Made by a program: the position numbers and the translations under genes. Shown in pieces: positions 41,007 to 47,527 of a stretch of 47,527 bases of DNA (position 1 is the stretch's first letter; each line of letters starts with the position of its first letter). The notes beneath the pieces were generated by a model, which saw nothing but the letters and a program-made list of their open reading frames with translations, searched no databases and had not been told where the DNA came from. The stretch spans positions 1 through 47,527 of the forward strand of contig CAMOCC010000013.1 of the NCBI GenBank assembly GCA_946610035.1, written 5' to 3'. The DNA is from an uncultured Verrucomicrobiota bacterium (GTDB lineage Bacteria > Verrucomicrobiota > Kiritimatiellia > RFP12 > UBA1067).

Positions 41007-41080
41007 AGGGTAGTAGCACAATGGCAGTGCAGCGGTCTCCAAAACCGCCTATGGGGGTTCGATTCCCTCCTACCCTGCCA
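41007..41080 (+). tRNA. tRNA-Trp (CCA)
   Basis: 74 nt with encoded CCA. Acceptor AGGGTAG/CTACCCT with discriminator G; anticodon loop CTCCAAA (CCA); T arm GGGGTTCGATTCCCTCC. It lies directly upstream of secE, the classic tRNA-Trp-secE-nusG order. Confidence 0.95.
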
Positions 41081-41100
41081 ACAACTTACGAAGAGCGGAT

Positions 41101-41292
41101 ATGGACATCATAAAGAAGACAGGTGATTACATGAAGGGCGTGAGCGCCGAGACCAAGCGCGTCACCTGGCCCTCCGGTCGCGAACTCTGGGAGTCGACTC
41201 TCGTTGTAATCGCGTTCATCATCATTCTCTCGGCCGCCACGGGCGCCTGCGATTTCGTCGTCCACTTCGCTCTCAAGCTCATCAACAACTGA
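41101..41292 (+). CDS. secE: Preprotein translocase subunit SecE
   Basis: 63 aa, the usual short bacterial form. An amphipathic N-terminus (EETKRVTWPS-like AETKRVTWPSGRELWEST) is followed by one TM helix (LVVIAFIIILSAATGACDFVV). SecE clamps SecY in the plasma-membrane Sec translocon. The start is chosen for the order relative to nusG, 10 nt downstream. Confidence 0.95.
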   Translation: MDIIKKTGDYMKGVSAETKRVTWPSGRELWESTLVVIAFIIILSAATGACDFVVHFALKLINN

Positions 41293-41302
41293 GGTCGGGC
41301 AA

Positions 41303-41920
41303 ATGGAAAAGCAGTGGTTTGTGTTGCATACGCTTACGGGCCAGGAGAACAAGGCCCAGAAGTCGATTCTTGCGCGTGTCAAGCTCGAGCGCATGGAGGA
41401 CTACGTAGGCCGCTGCGAGATTCCGACCGAGCGCGTCACCGAGAAGAAGAACGGCAAGAAGCGCACGATTACGAAGAAGTTCTTCCCCGGCTACGTCCTC
41501 TGCGAACTCGCCCTCTACGACGAGGCCCGCGGAATCGACGAGAGCGGCAGGAAGGCGATATACGAGCGGACATGGCAGTTCCTGCGCGACACACCCGGTG
41601 TTATCGGGTTCGTGGGCGGTGACCGTCCGATGCCGCTCAAGAAGCAGGAAGTGGACGCGATCCTCTCCGACAAGCCGCACGGTGTGCAGGAGCTCGAGCG
41701 TCCCAAGATCGATTTCTCCGTCGACGAGGCGGTGAAGATAACCGACGGCGCGTTCATGGGTTTGACGGGCCAGGTTTCAATGGTGGATCCCGACAAGGGC
41801 AAACTCAAGGTCGAAGTGAACATCTTCAACCGCAAGGTCCAAGTCGACGCCGAGTACTGGCAGGTCGAGAAGGTCCCGATCGGGGACGTCTTCGAAGAGG
41901 CCAAGCAGGGCAAGGCGTAG
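41303..41920 (+). CDS. nusG: Transcription termination/antitermination factor NusG
   Basis: 205 aa. The N-terminal NGN domain has WFVLHTLTGQENKAQKSI, KKFFPGYVLCEL and RDTPGVIGFVGG. The C-terminal KOW domain is VKITDGAFMGLTGQVSMVDPDKGKLKVEVNIFNRKVQVD. It binds RNA polymerase and Rho or S10, controlling elongation and termination. It follows secE by 10 nt. A small insert (ARGIDESGRKAIYERT) enlarges the NGN domain slightly compared with E. coli NusG. Confidence 0.96.
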   Translation: MEKQWFVLHTLTGQENKAQKSILARVKLERMEDYVGRCEIPTERVTEKKNGKKRTITKKFFPGYVLCELALYDEARGIDESGRKAIYERTWQFLRDTPGVIGFVGGDRPMPLKKQEVDAILSDKPHGVQELERPKIDFSVDEAVKITDGAFMGLTGQVSMVDPDKGKLKVEVNIFNRKVQVDAEYWQVEKVPIGDVFEEAKQGKA

Positions 41921-41987
41921 GGTTGCTTCCCCGCTACCACCGGACATGGATCTCCGGGAGGGGTTGCGCAAATGAAGGCAAAGGACA

Positions 41988-42413
41988 ATGGCTAAGAAAG
42001 TCACTGGAGTCGTCAAGCTCCAGATTCCGGCCGGCGCTGCGAATCCCGCACCGCCCGTCGGTCCGGCCCTTGGTTCTGCTGGTGTCAACATCATGCAGTT
42101 CTGCAAGGAGTTCAACGCGAAGACGGCGAAGGACGCCGGTCTCGTCATCCCCGTGATCATCACGGTCTACCAGGACCGCAGCTTCTCGCTGCAGTTCAAG
42201 TCGCCGCCTGCGTCGGTGCTCCTCAAGAAGGAGGCCGGTCTCGCCAAGGGCAGCGGCGTTCCCAACAAGAACAAGGTCGGCAAGGTCACCAAGGCCCAGC
42301 TCCTCAAGATCGTCGAGATGAAGAAGGCCGACCTCAACACCGAGGATCCGGAGCAGGCTGTCAAGATGATCGCCGGCACGGCTCGCAACATGGGAATCGA
42401 GGTGGTTGAATGA
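41988..42413 (+). CDS. rplK: 50S ribosomal protein L11
   Basis: 141 aa. [35 protein letters not shown] and the C-terminal RNA-binding domain ([10 protein letters not shown]) are diagnostic. It is part of the GTPase-associated centre with L10 and L7/L12. An SD (AAAGGACA) precedes the ATG, and the 67-bp leader after nusG contains a short ATCTCCGGGAGGGG element. The stop overlaps the rplA start by 4 nt (ATGA). Confidence 0.97.
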   Translation: MAKKVTGVVKLQIPAGAANPAPPVGPALGSAGVNIMQFCKEFNAKTAKDAGLVIPVIITVYQDRSFSLQFKSPPASVLLKKEAGLAKGSGVPNKNKVGKVTKAQLLKIVEMKKADLNTEDPEQAVKMIAGTARNMGIEVVE

Positions 42414-43102
42414 AGCACGGCAAGAAGTACAGGAGCGCGCTGAAGAAGGCGCCCCAGAAGCCCGTCAGCATCGAAGAGGCCGTCAAGTTCGTCAAGGCGA
42501 ACGCCGGCGCGAAGTTCGACGAGACGGTCGACGTCTATTTCCATCTCGGCAAGGAGCTCACCAAGGGCGACACCGCCGTCCGCGGCATCGTCAAGCTCCC
42601 GAACGGCTCGGGCAAGTCCGTCAAGGTCGCCGTCTTCGCAGGCGGCGATGCGGCTGAGGCCGCCAAGCAGGCCGGTGCCGACTTCGTCGGAATGGCCGAC
42701 CTGGTCGAGAAGGTCACCAAGGAGGGCTGGTGCGATTTCGACGTCGCGATCGCGACTGTCGAGGCGATGAAGGAAGTCCGCAAGTGCGCCCGCGTCCTCG
42801 GTCCCCGCGGCCTCATGCCCAACCCGAAGACGGGCACGGTCACGGACGACACCGCAACCGCCGTCAAGGAGGCGAAGGGCGGCAAGGTCGATTTCCGCAT
42901 GGACAAGACCGGCAACCTCAGCGTCGTCGCGGGCAAGCGCTCGTTCGATGCCGACAAGCTCGTCGAGAACGTGAAGGCCGTGATCTCCGCCGTGCAGGCC
43001 GCGAAGCCCGCCACGGTGAAGGGCGTCTTCATCAAGTCCGTGACAATCTCCTCCACGATGGGCGTCGGCGTGCCCGTGATCGCCGCGGCTGATGCCGAAT
43101 AA
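42410..43102 (+). CDS. rplA: 50S ribosomal protein L1
   Basis: 230 aa, full length. Motifs [38 protein letters not shown] and [13 protein letters not shown] are diagnostic. It binds 23S rRNA at the L1 stalk and in many bacteria represses its own L11-L1 operon. Translation is coupled to rplK by the ATGA overlap. Confidence 0.97.
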   Translation: MKHGKKYRSALKKAPQKPVSIEEAVKFVKANAGAKFDETVDVYFHLGKELTKGDTAVRGIVKLPNGSGKSVKVAVFAGGDAAEAAKQAGADFVGMADLVEKVTKEGWCDFDVAIATVEAMKEVRKCARVLGPRGLMPNPKTGTVTDDTATAVKEAKGGKVDFRMDKTGNLSVVAGKRSFDADKLVENVKAVISAVQAAKPATVKGVFIKSVTISSTMGVGVPVIAAADAE

Positions 43103-43120
43103 CACGAGGGGGATATCGAA

Positions 43121-43657
43121 ATGAGAATTGAGAAGATTGCGATTCTTAACGAAGTCGTCGAGCGCGTCAAGGACTCGGACTACTGCTTCATCGTCAACCA
43201 CGGCGGCGTGACCGTCGCGCAGATGGCGAAGCTCCGTTCCGACCTCCGCAAGGTCGACAGCCGCCTCCTCGTCGTCAAGAACACCTATCTCGCGAAGGTC
43301 GCGAAGGAGAAGGGCTGGAGCGACGAGGTGAACGCGATGCTCTCGGGCAATACCGCGATCGTCACCGGTCACGGCGAACCTACGGCGGTCGCGAAGGCTA
43401 TAATGGAGTTCGTCAAGGCCTCCGCCGGCAGGGCGTCCGTCAAGGGCGCCGACTACGACAACAAGATCGTGGACGCGGCGATGGTCGAGGCGCTCTCCAA
43501 GATCCCCGGCAAGAACGAGCTGCGTGCGACGCTCCTCATGCTCCTCAAGGAGCCTGCGACCCGTCTCGCGCGCGTTCTCTCCGAGAAGGCCAAGAAGGGC
43601 GGCGAAGCCGCTCCTGCTGCCGAGGCGCCCGCCGCCGAGGCTTCCGCACAGGCGTAA
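43121..43657 (+). CDS. rplJ: 50S ribosomal protein L10
   Basis: 178 aa. The N-terminal rRNA/L11-binding domain (VVERVKDSDYCFIVNHGGVTVAQMAKLRSDLRK, RLLVVKNTYLAKVA) and C-terminal helix for L7/L12 dimers (LLMLLKEPATRLARVLSEKAKK) are clear. An Ala/Glu-rich tail follows (EAAPAAEAPAAEASAQA). It starts 18 nt after rplA. Confidence 0.96.
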   Translation: MRIEKIAILNEVVERVKDSDYCFIVNHGGVTVAQMAKLRSDLRKVDSRLLVVKNTYLAKVAKEKGWSDEVNAMLSGNTAIVTGHGEPTAVAKAIMEFVKASAGRASVKGADYDNKIVDAAMVEALSKIPGKNELRATLLMLLKEPATRLARVLSEKAKKGGEAAPAAEAPAAEASAQA

Positions 43658-43718
43658 CGACAAAACTTTCCTTCAGATGAAAAACGCTGAAGGTTGAACT
43701 AAAAAGGAAACAAAGAAA

Positions 43719-44084
43719 ATGACAAACGAAGAAATCATCAAGGAACTCTCGGGCAAGACCGTTCTCGAGATCAACGAGCTCGTCAAGGCCCTCGAAGAGG
43801 CGTGGGGCGTCTCCGCCGCCGCCGCTGTCGCAGTCGCCGCTCCCGGAGCCGGTGCCGCCGCAGCCGAGGAGAAGACCGAGTTCGACGTCATCCTCAAGGC
43901 CGCCGGTGCGAACAAGATCGCGGTCATCAAGGAGATCCGCGCGATTACGGGCCTCGGCCTCAAGGACGCCAAGGACATGGTCGACGGCGCTCCCAAGAAG
44001 GTCAAGGAAGCCATCGCGAAGGACGAGGCCGAGAAGATCGCCGAGCAGCTCAAGAAGGCCGGCGCCGAGGTCGAGGTCAAGTAA
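43719..44084 (+). CDS. rplL: 50S ribosomal protein L7/L12
   Basis: 121 aa. N-terminal dimerisation domain, Ala/Gly hinge ([24 protein letters not shown]) and factor-binding C-terminal domain ([31 protein letters not shown]). It recruits EF-Tu and EF-G to the ribosome. An SD-like AAAAGGAAACAAAG precedes the start. It is followed not by rpoB but by a strong intrinsic terminator. Confidence 0.97.
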   Translation: MTNEEIIKELSGKTVLEINELVKALEEAWGVSAAAAVAVAAPGAGAAAAEEKTEFDVILKAAGANKIAVIKEIRAITGLGLKDAKDMVDGAPKKVKEAIAKDEAEKIAEQLKKAGAEVEVK

Positions 44085-44104
44085 TCACGACTTGCTTCAA
44101 GGTC

Positions 44105-44141
44105 AAAAAGGCTGCGGTTCAACACCGCAGCCTTTTTTTTT
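44105..44141 (+). terminator. Intrinsic terminator after rplL
   Basis: AAAAAGGCTGCGGT (44105-44118), loop TCAAC, ACCGCAGCCTTTTT (44124-44137), with the T-run reaching 44141. A perfect 14-bp stem with a U tract ends the ribosomal operon. Confidence 0.93.
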
Positions 44142-44556
44142 GAAAAAGGGGCTGCCGGACGGGTTCGAGCACTGGATAGCCAAGTTCACTCCGCCAGAAT
44201 ATCCGTACAGGGGACGATGCGAATACGAAATCATGCAGAAGGCAAGGGCCGCTGGAATCGAGACGAGCGAATGCCGTCTGTTCGAGCTTGATGGAATTGA
44301 ACACTTCATGACGAAAAGGTTCGACCGCGACGGACAGAAACGCCATCATGTGCAGACGCTCGCCGCCATTGCGCATCTTCCGACGGGCATGGGGGCGGAG
44401 GTCTGCTCGTACGACAACATATTTTCCGTAATCGACGATCTCGGACTCGGCTACGAGTCGAAGATAACGTACGACGATCTACTTGCCGTCGCGGACCGCT
44501 TCGCGATCGGCACGGCGCAGCGCGTGCTGCGCGAGGTCAAGTCGGCGCTGGCCTAA
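44140..44556 (+). pseudogene. HipA-like kinase fragment
   Basis: The frame reads WIAKFTPPEYPYRGRCEYEI, AGIETSECRLFELDGIEHFMTKRFDRDGQKRHHVQTLAAIAHL, SYDNIFSVID, then jumps to DLGLGYESKITYDDLLAVADRF...VKSALA. These match the HipA-like Ser/Thr kinase core and its C-terminal end. About two thirds of the ~430-residue family length are missing: the N-terminal subdomain, and the catalytic/Mg segment (RN.DDH..N) in the middle. No SD or plausible start follows the rplL terminator; the only in-frame TTG overlaps it. No HipB-like gene is adjacent. I infer a decayed toxin-like gene with an internal deletion. Confidence 0.7.
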
Positions 44557-44598
44557 GAAGCGGTTATGAAAACAGGCGCGCCGCGGCTGACATCGGAC

Positions 44599-44626
44599 GT
44601 GTCTCTGAGGTGTCTCTGAGGTGTCC
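44599..44626 (+). repeat. 11-bp tandem direct repeat (GTGTCTCTGAG)
   Basis: Two exact 11-bp copies (44599-44609, 44610-44620) are followed by a partial third (GTGTCC). They lie 18 bp upstream of a TATACT (44645-44650) -10-like element that may drive the 44.7-46.6 kb operon. The phasing of one helical turn suggests, but does not show, a protein-binding site. Confidence 0.5.
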
Positions 44627-44710
44627 TTCGCGCCGAAGAAATGATATACTATTGGAGTTATGCGCGCCTGCGCGCCGATTTAAAAACCCAATGGAGATAA
44701 GGAGACGGAC

Positions 44711-45712
44711 ATGAAAACACTCGCAAACATAGGAGGGAGAAAACGAATGAAAGCAGCGATGAGCATTCTTGCCGCGCTTGTCTGCGCGGCCGCCTGTGCA
44801 GAGACGCCGTCCAGCGCCAATGAAACGAAGCAGGGAAGGGTGCAGACCATGAACAGGATCGACGGACTGCTGTCCGCGTCAAAGGCGTTCTTCCTCGCCA
44901 CGGTGGACGGAGACCAGCCGAAGCTGCGTCCGCTCGGCGCGCACCATGTCGTTGACGGCAAGGTGTGGTTCGGCGTCGGCGAGTTCAAGAACGTCTACCG
45001 TCAGCTTGCCGCGAATCCGAAGTGCGAGCTGGTCGCACTGCAGCCGGAGGGCGGCAAGTGGCTGCGCTGGACCGGACGCGCCGATTTCGCCGACGGCGCG
45101 GCGCGCGAACGACTTGAAGAGGTGTTCCTGAAGGCATCGCCGTTTTTGCGGAATATCTACGACAAGTCGCCAGGCAAGCGCATGATGTGCTTTACGCTTG
45201 CCGATTCCCGCGCCGAACTCATCCCCATGATGCCGCCCGGCGAAGTGCTGCTGGACGATACGGACGGAGGTGCGATAGGAGGAAAGGCGAAGCCGGCGGA
45301 GCGCAACCGTGAGGCGATGCGCCTCTTCGAGAAGTGCATCAACACGAACGACTTGGAGTTGGGCCGCAAACTCATCGCGGAAACGGCGGCGTTCAAGACG
45401 CCCGTCTCGCCCACGCCGCTCTACGGCGCGGAAGGGTATTTGAGCGTAGTCAGCCTCATGCGGAAGAGCTTTCCGGACGTGCAGTGGAAGCTTGTCGACA
45501 TGGTGGCGGACGAGAAGACGGTCGCCGTCCAGTGGGAATGCTCCGGCACGTTCAACGGCGAAGCGCCGTTCGCCGGGCTTCAGCCGAACGGACGCAGGTT
45601 CACGGCCACGGTCATGAACTTCTACTCGTTCGACGCCGACGGCAAAATCTGCAAGGACGTCGCCGCAACTGGCATTGCGGGCATCCTGCAAGGCATCGGC
45701 GCGCTTCCATGA
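44711..45712 (+). CDS. Exported PNPOx-like / SnoaL-like fusion protein
   Basis: 333 aa from ATG 44711 (SD AAGGAG). ATG 44747, with its own AGGAGGG, gives a cleaner signal peptide (MKAAMSILAALVCAAACA), so the true start is uncertain. Residues ~45-170 are a pyridoxamine-phosphate-oxidase-like split barrel (LLSASKAFFLATVDGDQPKLRPLGA, GKVWFGVGEFKNVYRQLAANPKCELVAL), a fold that binds FMN, F420 or haem. Residues ~195-333 are a SnoaL/NTF2-like ester-cyclase domain (AMRLFEKCINTNDLELGRKLIAE, FPDVQWKLVDMVADEKTVAVQWECSGTF). Flavoenzyme-type chemistry in the envelope is inferred. The stop overlaps the next start by ATGA. It is first in a four-gene redox-themed cluster. Confidence 0.75.
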   Translation: MKTLANIGGRKRMKAAMSILAALVCAAACAETPSSANETKQGRVQTMNRIDGLLSASKAFFLATVDGDQPKLRPLGAHHVVDGKVWFGVGEFKNVYRQLAANPKCELVALQPEGGKWLRWTGRADFADGAARERLEEVFLKASPFLRNIYDKSPGKRMMCFTLADSRAELIPMMPPGEVLLDDTDGGAIGGKAKPAERNREAMRLFEKCINTNDLELGRKLIAETAAFKTPVSPTPLYGAEGYLSVVSLMRKSFPDVQWKLVDMVADEKTVAVQWECSGTFNGEAPFAGLQPNGRRFTATVMNFYSFDADGKICKDVAATGIAGILQGIGALP

Positions 45713-46173
45713 AAGCCATACTCTACGCATTTCTGGCGGCGGTTTTCTGCGCCATCAACATCCCGGCATCAAAGGTGCTGCTACGGGATGTCGGGCCAAC
45801 CACCATGGCCGCGCTTCTCTACCTCGGCGCGGCGAAAACGAGCGCCTACTATGCCGTTGCGCCGTTCGTGGGGGCGTTGCTCTCGTTCGTCGTGCTGAAG
45901 GAGGGCTTGTCGTGGATGTATCTTGCGGCGCTGGGCGTGATGGTCGCGGGGGCGGCGCTTGTCGTGGTCGATACGCTCGTGCGGCACCACACCCATCCGC
46001 ACCAGCACACCTTCACGCATTTCCACGGCGGCTACGTCCACACGCATACGATCACGCACATCCACGGACACGATCATCTCGGAGTGGACGGCACACACAC
46101 CCACCGGCATTCCTCCGCCGTACTTGAACTAGAACTTGTTGATTATAATCATAAAAAGGAAGCAATGATATGA
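45709..46173 (+). CDS. Truncated EamA/DMT transporter with His-rich tail
   Basis: 154 aa from ATG 45709; the track's 45334 start is in the previous gene. Residues 1-~43 match the first TM region of EamA (DMT) transporters (AFLAAVFCAINIPASKVLLRDVGPTTMAALLYLGA). They continue directly into what is normally the last part (AKTSAYYAVAPFVGALLSFVVLKEGLSWMYLAALGVMVAGAALVVVDT). About half of a ~300-aa, 10-TM transporter is missing, yet the reading frame is intact. The tail is a dense His motif (HHTHPHQHTFTHFHGGYVHTHTI...HTHRH) typical of metal-binding DMT relatives. It is either an in-frame deletion remnant or a genuine four-TM mini-transporter working as a dimer. It overlaps both neighbours by 4 nt. 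Confidence 0.65.
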   Translation: MKAILYAFLAAVFCAINIPASKVLLRDVGPTTMAALLYLGAAKTSAYYAVAPFVGALLSFVVLKEGLSWMYLAALGVMVAGAALVVVDTLVRHHTHPHQHTFTHFHGGYVHTHTITHIHGHDHLGVDGTHTHRHSSAVLELELVDYNHKKEAMI

Positions 46174-46625
46174 ACAAAAGGGAATTCATCAAGACCATCT
46201 GCTCGGTCGCAGGTGCGGCGATGCTCACGGGATGCGTTTCCTGTGGCGTGGCAAACCGGCAAAACAAAGGGCAAGGAGAGAATAACATGTTCGTGGTAAG
46301 AATCGCCGAAATCGAGGTTCATCCCGAATGGCTGGAGGCGTACCTCGCAGCCGCCGGGACGGTCGGGGCCGAATCGGTTGCGAAGGAGCCGGGCGTCATC
46401 TGCATCTTCCCGATGCAGAAGAAGGAGTCGCCGACGTCCATCCGCATCGTCGAGATATACCGCAGCGAAGAGGCGTACAAGGCGCACCTTGCGACGCCGC
46501 ACTTCCGTAAATACAAGGAAGGTACGCCCCACATGATCAAGTCGCTTGAACTCGTGCCCATGCAGCCGCTTGATCCTGAACATGCGGACGGCATTTTCAA
46601 GAAGTGGCTGCTGAAATGCCCTTAA
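46170..46625 (+). CDS. Lipoprotein with antibiotic-biosynthesis-monooxygenase (ABM) domain
   Basis: 151 aa. The N-terminus MNKREFIKTICSVAGAAMLTGC is a Tat/Sec-like lipoprotein signal with lipobox LTGC. The ABM/YgiN-like domain runs ~40-135 (FVVRIAEIEVHPEWLEAYLAAAGTVGAESVAKEPGV, IVEIYRSEEAYKAHLATPHFRKY). ABM proteins act as cofactor-free oxygenases or quinone/haem-related enzymes and usually dimerise. Start overlaps the previous stop by ATGA. An internal ATG at 46288 with SD GGAGAG would give the domain without the signal. Confidence 0.8.
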   Translation: MNKREFIKTICSVAGAAMLTGCVSCGVANRQNKGQGENNMFVVRIAEIEVHPEWLEAYLAAAGTVGAESVAKEPGVICIFPMQKKESPTSIRIVEIYRSEEAYKAHLATPHFRKYKEGTPHMIKSLELVPMQPLDPEHADGIFKKWLLKCP

Positions 46626-46631
46626 TTCCGC

Positions 46632-46661
46632 TTACATCGAATGGTGGGGATATGGTATAAT
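46632..46661 (+). promoter_or_regulatory. Promoter of the nitroreductase gene
   Basis: TTACAT (46632-46637), 18 bp, TATAAT (46656-46661). The ATG at 46668 is 7 bp past the -10, so transcription would begin at or near the start codon (leaderless). Confidence 0.6.
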
Positions 46662-46667
46662 GTTTCC

Positions 46668-47327
46668 ATGGAAAAGATGTATATAACACGGCGGCGCTTC
46701 ATGGAAGGCGCGTGCGCCGCCGCGGTCCTTGCGGCCGCGGGGTGTTCTGACGGCGCAAATGAAAACATCAACTCAAAGAATGAGGGCGAAGGCATGGAAT
46801 TCAACGAACTGATCGAGGTGCGCAGGAGTGTGCGCAGATACGCGAAGAGCGAGATTTCGAAGGACGAGATGGAGAAGATCGTCACGGACGCGCTCAATGC
46901 GCCGAGCTGGAAGAACAGCGAGACAACGCGCTATTACGCGGCGATCGGCGACGAGGCGAAGAACCGTCTCTGGAAGGAGGCGCTTCCCACCTTCAACGCT
47001 GCGAACTCCGCCGATGCCGCCGCGCTCGTCGCGGTGACGTTCGTGCCGGGAGAAAGCGGCTTCATGGGAAGCGAGCCCGCCGACGACCTCGGCAACATGT
47101 GGGGCGCCTACGACTGCGGCCTCGCCTCGTCGTACTTCATCCTCGCGGCGAAAAACCACGGCTGGGACACGCTCATCATGGGAATCCGCGACACAGCCAA
47201 GGTCAAGGCGATCCTCGGCATTCCCGCCGGCGAGACCCTCATGTCCGTCATCGCCGTCGGCAAGGCCGCGGTAAAGCCCATCAAGGTTCCGCGCAAGCCC
47301 GTCGCCGACGTGCTGAAGACGGCCTAA
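46668..47327 (+). CDS. Nitroreductase-family lipoprotein with Tat-like signal
   Basis: The track's 46641 ATG lies upstream of the -10 element. ATG 46668 (or 46677) gives MEKMYITRRRFMEGACAAAVLAAAGC, a twin-arginine-like signal with an AAGC lipobox; about 219 aa. The FMN-dependent nitroreductase fold follows: FNELIEVRRSVRRYAKSEISKDEMEKIV (FMN phosphate region), NAPSWKNSETTRY, AYDCGLASSYFILAAKNHGWDTLIMGIRD and GIPAGETLMSVIAVGKA. It reduces nitro groups, quinones or flavins using a reduced nicotinamide donor. Export is unusual, since most family members are cytoplasmic; Tat export would allow FMN to be bound first. Confidence 0.85.
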   Translation: MEKMYITRRRFMEGACAAAVLAAAGCSDGANENINSKNEGEGMEFNELIEVRRSVRRYAKSEISKDEMEKIVTDALNAPSWKNSETTRYYAAIGDEAKNRLWKEALPTFNAANSADAAALVAVTFVPGESGFMGSEPADDLGNMWGAYDCGLASSYFILAAKNHGWDTLIMGIRDTAKVKAILGIPAGETLMSVIAVGKAAVKPIKVPRKPVADVLKTA

Positions 47328-47387
47328 GGGTCTGAACTAATTAAGGTAGCCTCCGATTCCGCCAAGCGACATATAGTCTCTTCGCCA

Positions 47388-47416
47388 TTGACATAATTGT
47401 GATAATTAGATACAAT
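47388..47416 (+). promoter_or_regulatory. Promoter of the terminal XRE regulator gene
   Basis: TTGACA (47388-47393), 17 bp, TACAAT (47411-47416). ACAAT/ATTGT-type half-sites recur around it (ATTGT at 47396 and 47428, ACAAT at 47412), which could be autoregulatory, but this is weak. Confidence 0.7.
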
Positions 47417-47448
47417 ATCGTACATCTATTGTCATAAAAAGGATAGTT

Positions 47449-47527
47449 GTGAAGGATGATATTGTAGCCAGGATGATGGAGGAAGTCGGCGATTCGATTC
47501 GCAGACTTCGCCTTCAGCGTAATTTGT
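47449..47527 (+). CDS. XRE-family HTH regulator, 5' end (partial)
   Basis: GTG 47449 with AAAAAGGA upstream starts VKDDIVARMMEEVGDSIRRL, then RLQRNL, running off the window. The pattern GDSIRRLRLQRNL is the first helix of a Cro/CI-type HTH domain (typically followed by TQEELA). The rest lies outside the window. Confidence 0.55.
   Translation, partial: MKDDIVARMMEEVGDSIRRLRLQRNL

Noticed and set aside
42167-43663. 498-aa minus-strand ORF over rplK/rplA/rplJ
   Set aside because: Antisense to three ribosomal protein genes with clear motifs.

Overview
The window looks like a GC-rich genome segment from an uncultured, probably gut or other anoxic, member of the PVC group. Kiritimatiellota (Verrucomicrobiota sensu lato) fits best. 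This is an inference from large secreted beta-helix proteins, XylR-type (LacI-like sensor plus AraC HTH) regulators, GH50-like enzymes and dispersed hairpin repeats. No 16S rRNA is present to confirm it.

Layout. (1) 1-3.0 kb: a truncated lipoprotein, two coupled membrane proteins and a DUF3298 protein that shares a near-identical stretch with the truncated lipoprotein. (2) 3.2-6.2 kb: an AAA ATPase of the DUF234/PD-(D/E)XK type, then about 1.5 kb of non-coding, repeat-rich DNA with a palindrome, REP-like hairpins, an MreB-like gene remnant behind a good promoter, four tandem copies of a hairpin repeat (repeat B) and two copies of a GC-rich repeat (repeat A). (3) 6.3-32.0 kb: a saccharolytic locus of secreted enzymes. 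It holds GH88, a GH50-like/heparinase-II/III-like fusion, an unusual carbohydrate-binding/FAD-oxidoreductase/SGNH fusion, two XylR-type regulators, and three modules of a giant beta-helix protein followed by glycosidases (GH50-like; GH50-like + GH3; GH2). (4) 32.0-34.0 kb: repeats A and B again, flanking a second AAA ATPase (DUF4143 type). (5) 34.0-38.6 kb: a tightly overlapping operon with a PQ-loop-like membrane protein, an ITPase-UbiA fusion, an EboF-like phosphodiesterase, a coiled-coil protein and a U32-like Cys-rich protein. A small lysozyme-like protein follows. (6) 39.2-44.1 kb: the translation/transcription core tRNA-Met, tRNA-Thr, tuf, rpmG, tRNA-Trp, secE, nusG, rplK, rplA, rplJ, rplL, ending in a strong terminator rather than rpoBC. 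(7) 44.1-47.5 kb: a HipA fragment, then an operon of small exported redox-type proteins (PNPOx/SnoaL fusion, mini-DMT transporter with His-rich tail, ABM monooxygenase-like lipoprotein, nitroreductase) and the start of an XRE regulator.

How the saccharolytic locus may work. The heparinase-like half of the fusion would cleave a uronic-acid-containing glycan, and GH88 would remove the resulting unsaturated uronic acid. GH50-like, GH3 and GH2 enzymes would trim neutral sugars, and the FAD/SGNH protein would oxidise or de-esterify the glycan. Two XylR-type regulators sit divergently from the first beta-helix gene. A 23-bp-period direct repeat lies upstream of two of the beta-helix genes and is their likely operator. 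No SusC/D, ABC or MFS importer and no sulfatase is present in the 26 kb. The glycan itself cannot be named from sequence alone.

The observations I rate highest are the GH50-like/lyase fusion, the FAD-SGNH fusion, the repeat-and-ATPase frame around the saccharolytic island, the conserved operator plus structured leader of the beta-helix genes, the ITPase-UbiA fusion beside an EboF-like gene, and an EF-Tu whose switch I (RGITI) and G5 (SALK) motifs are altered.
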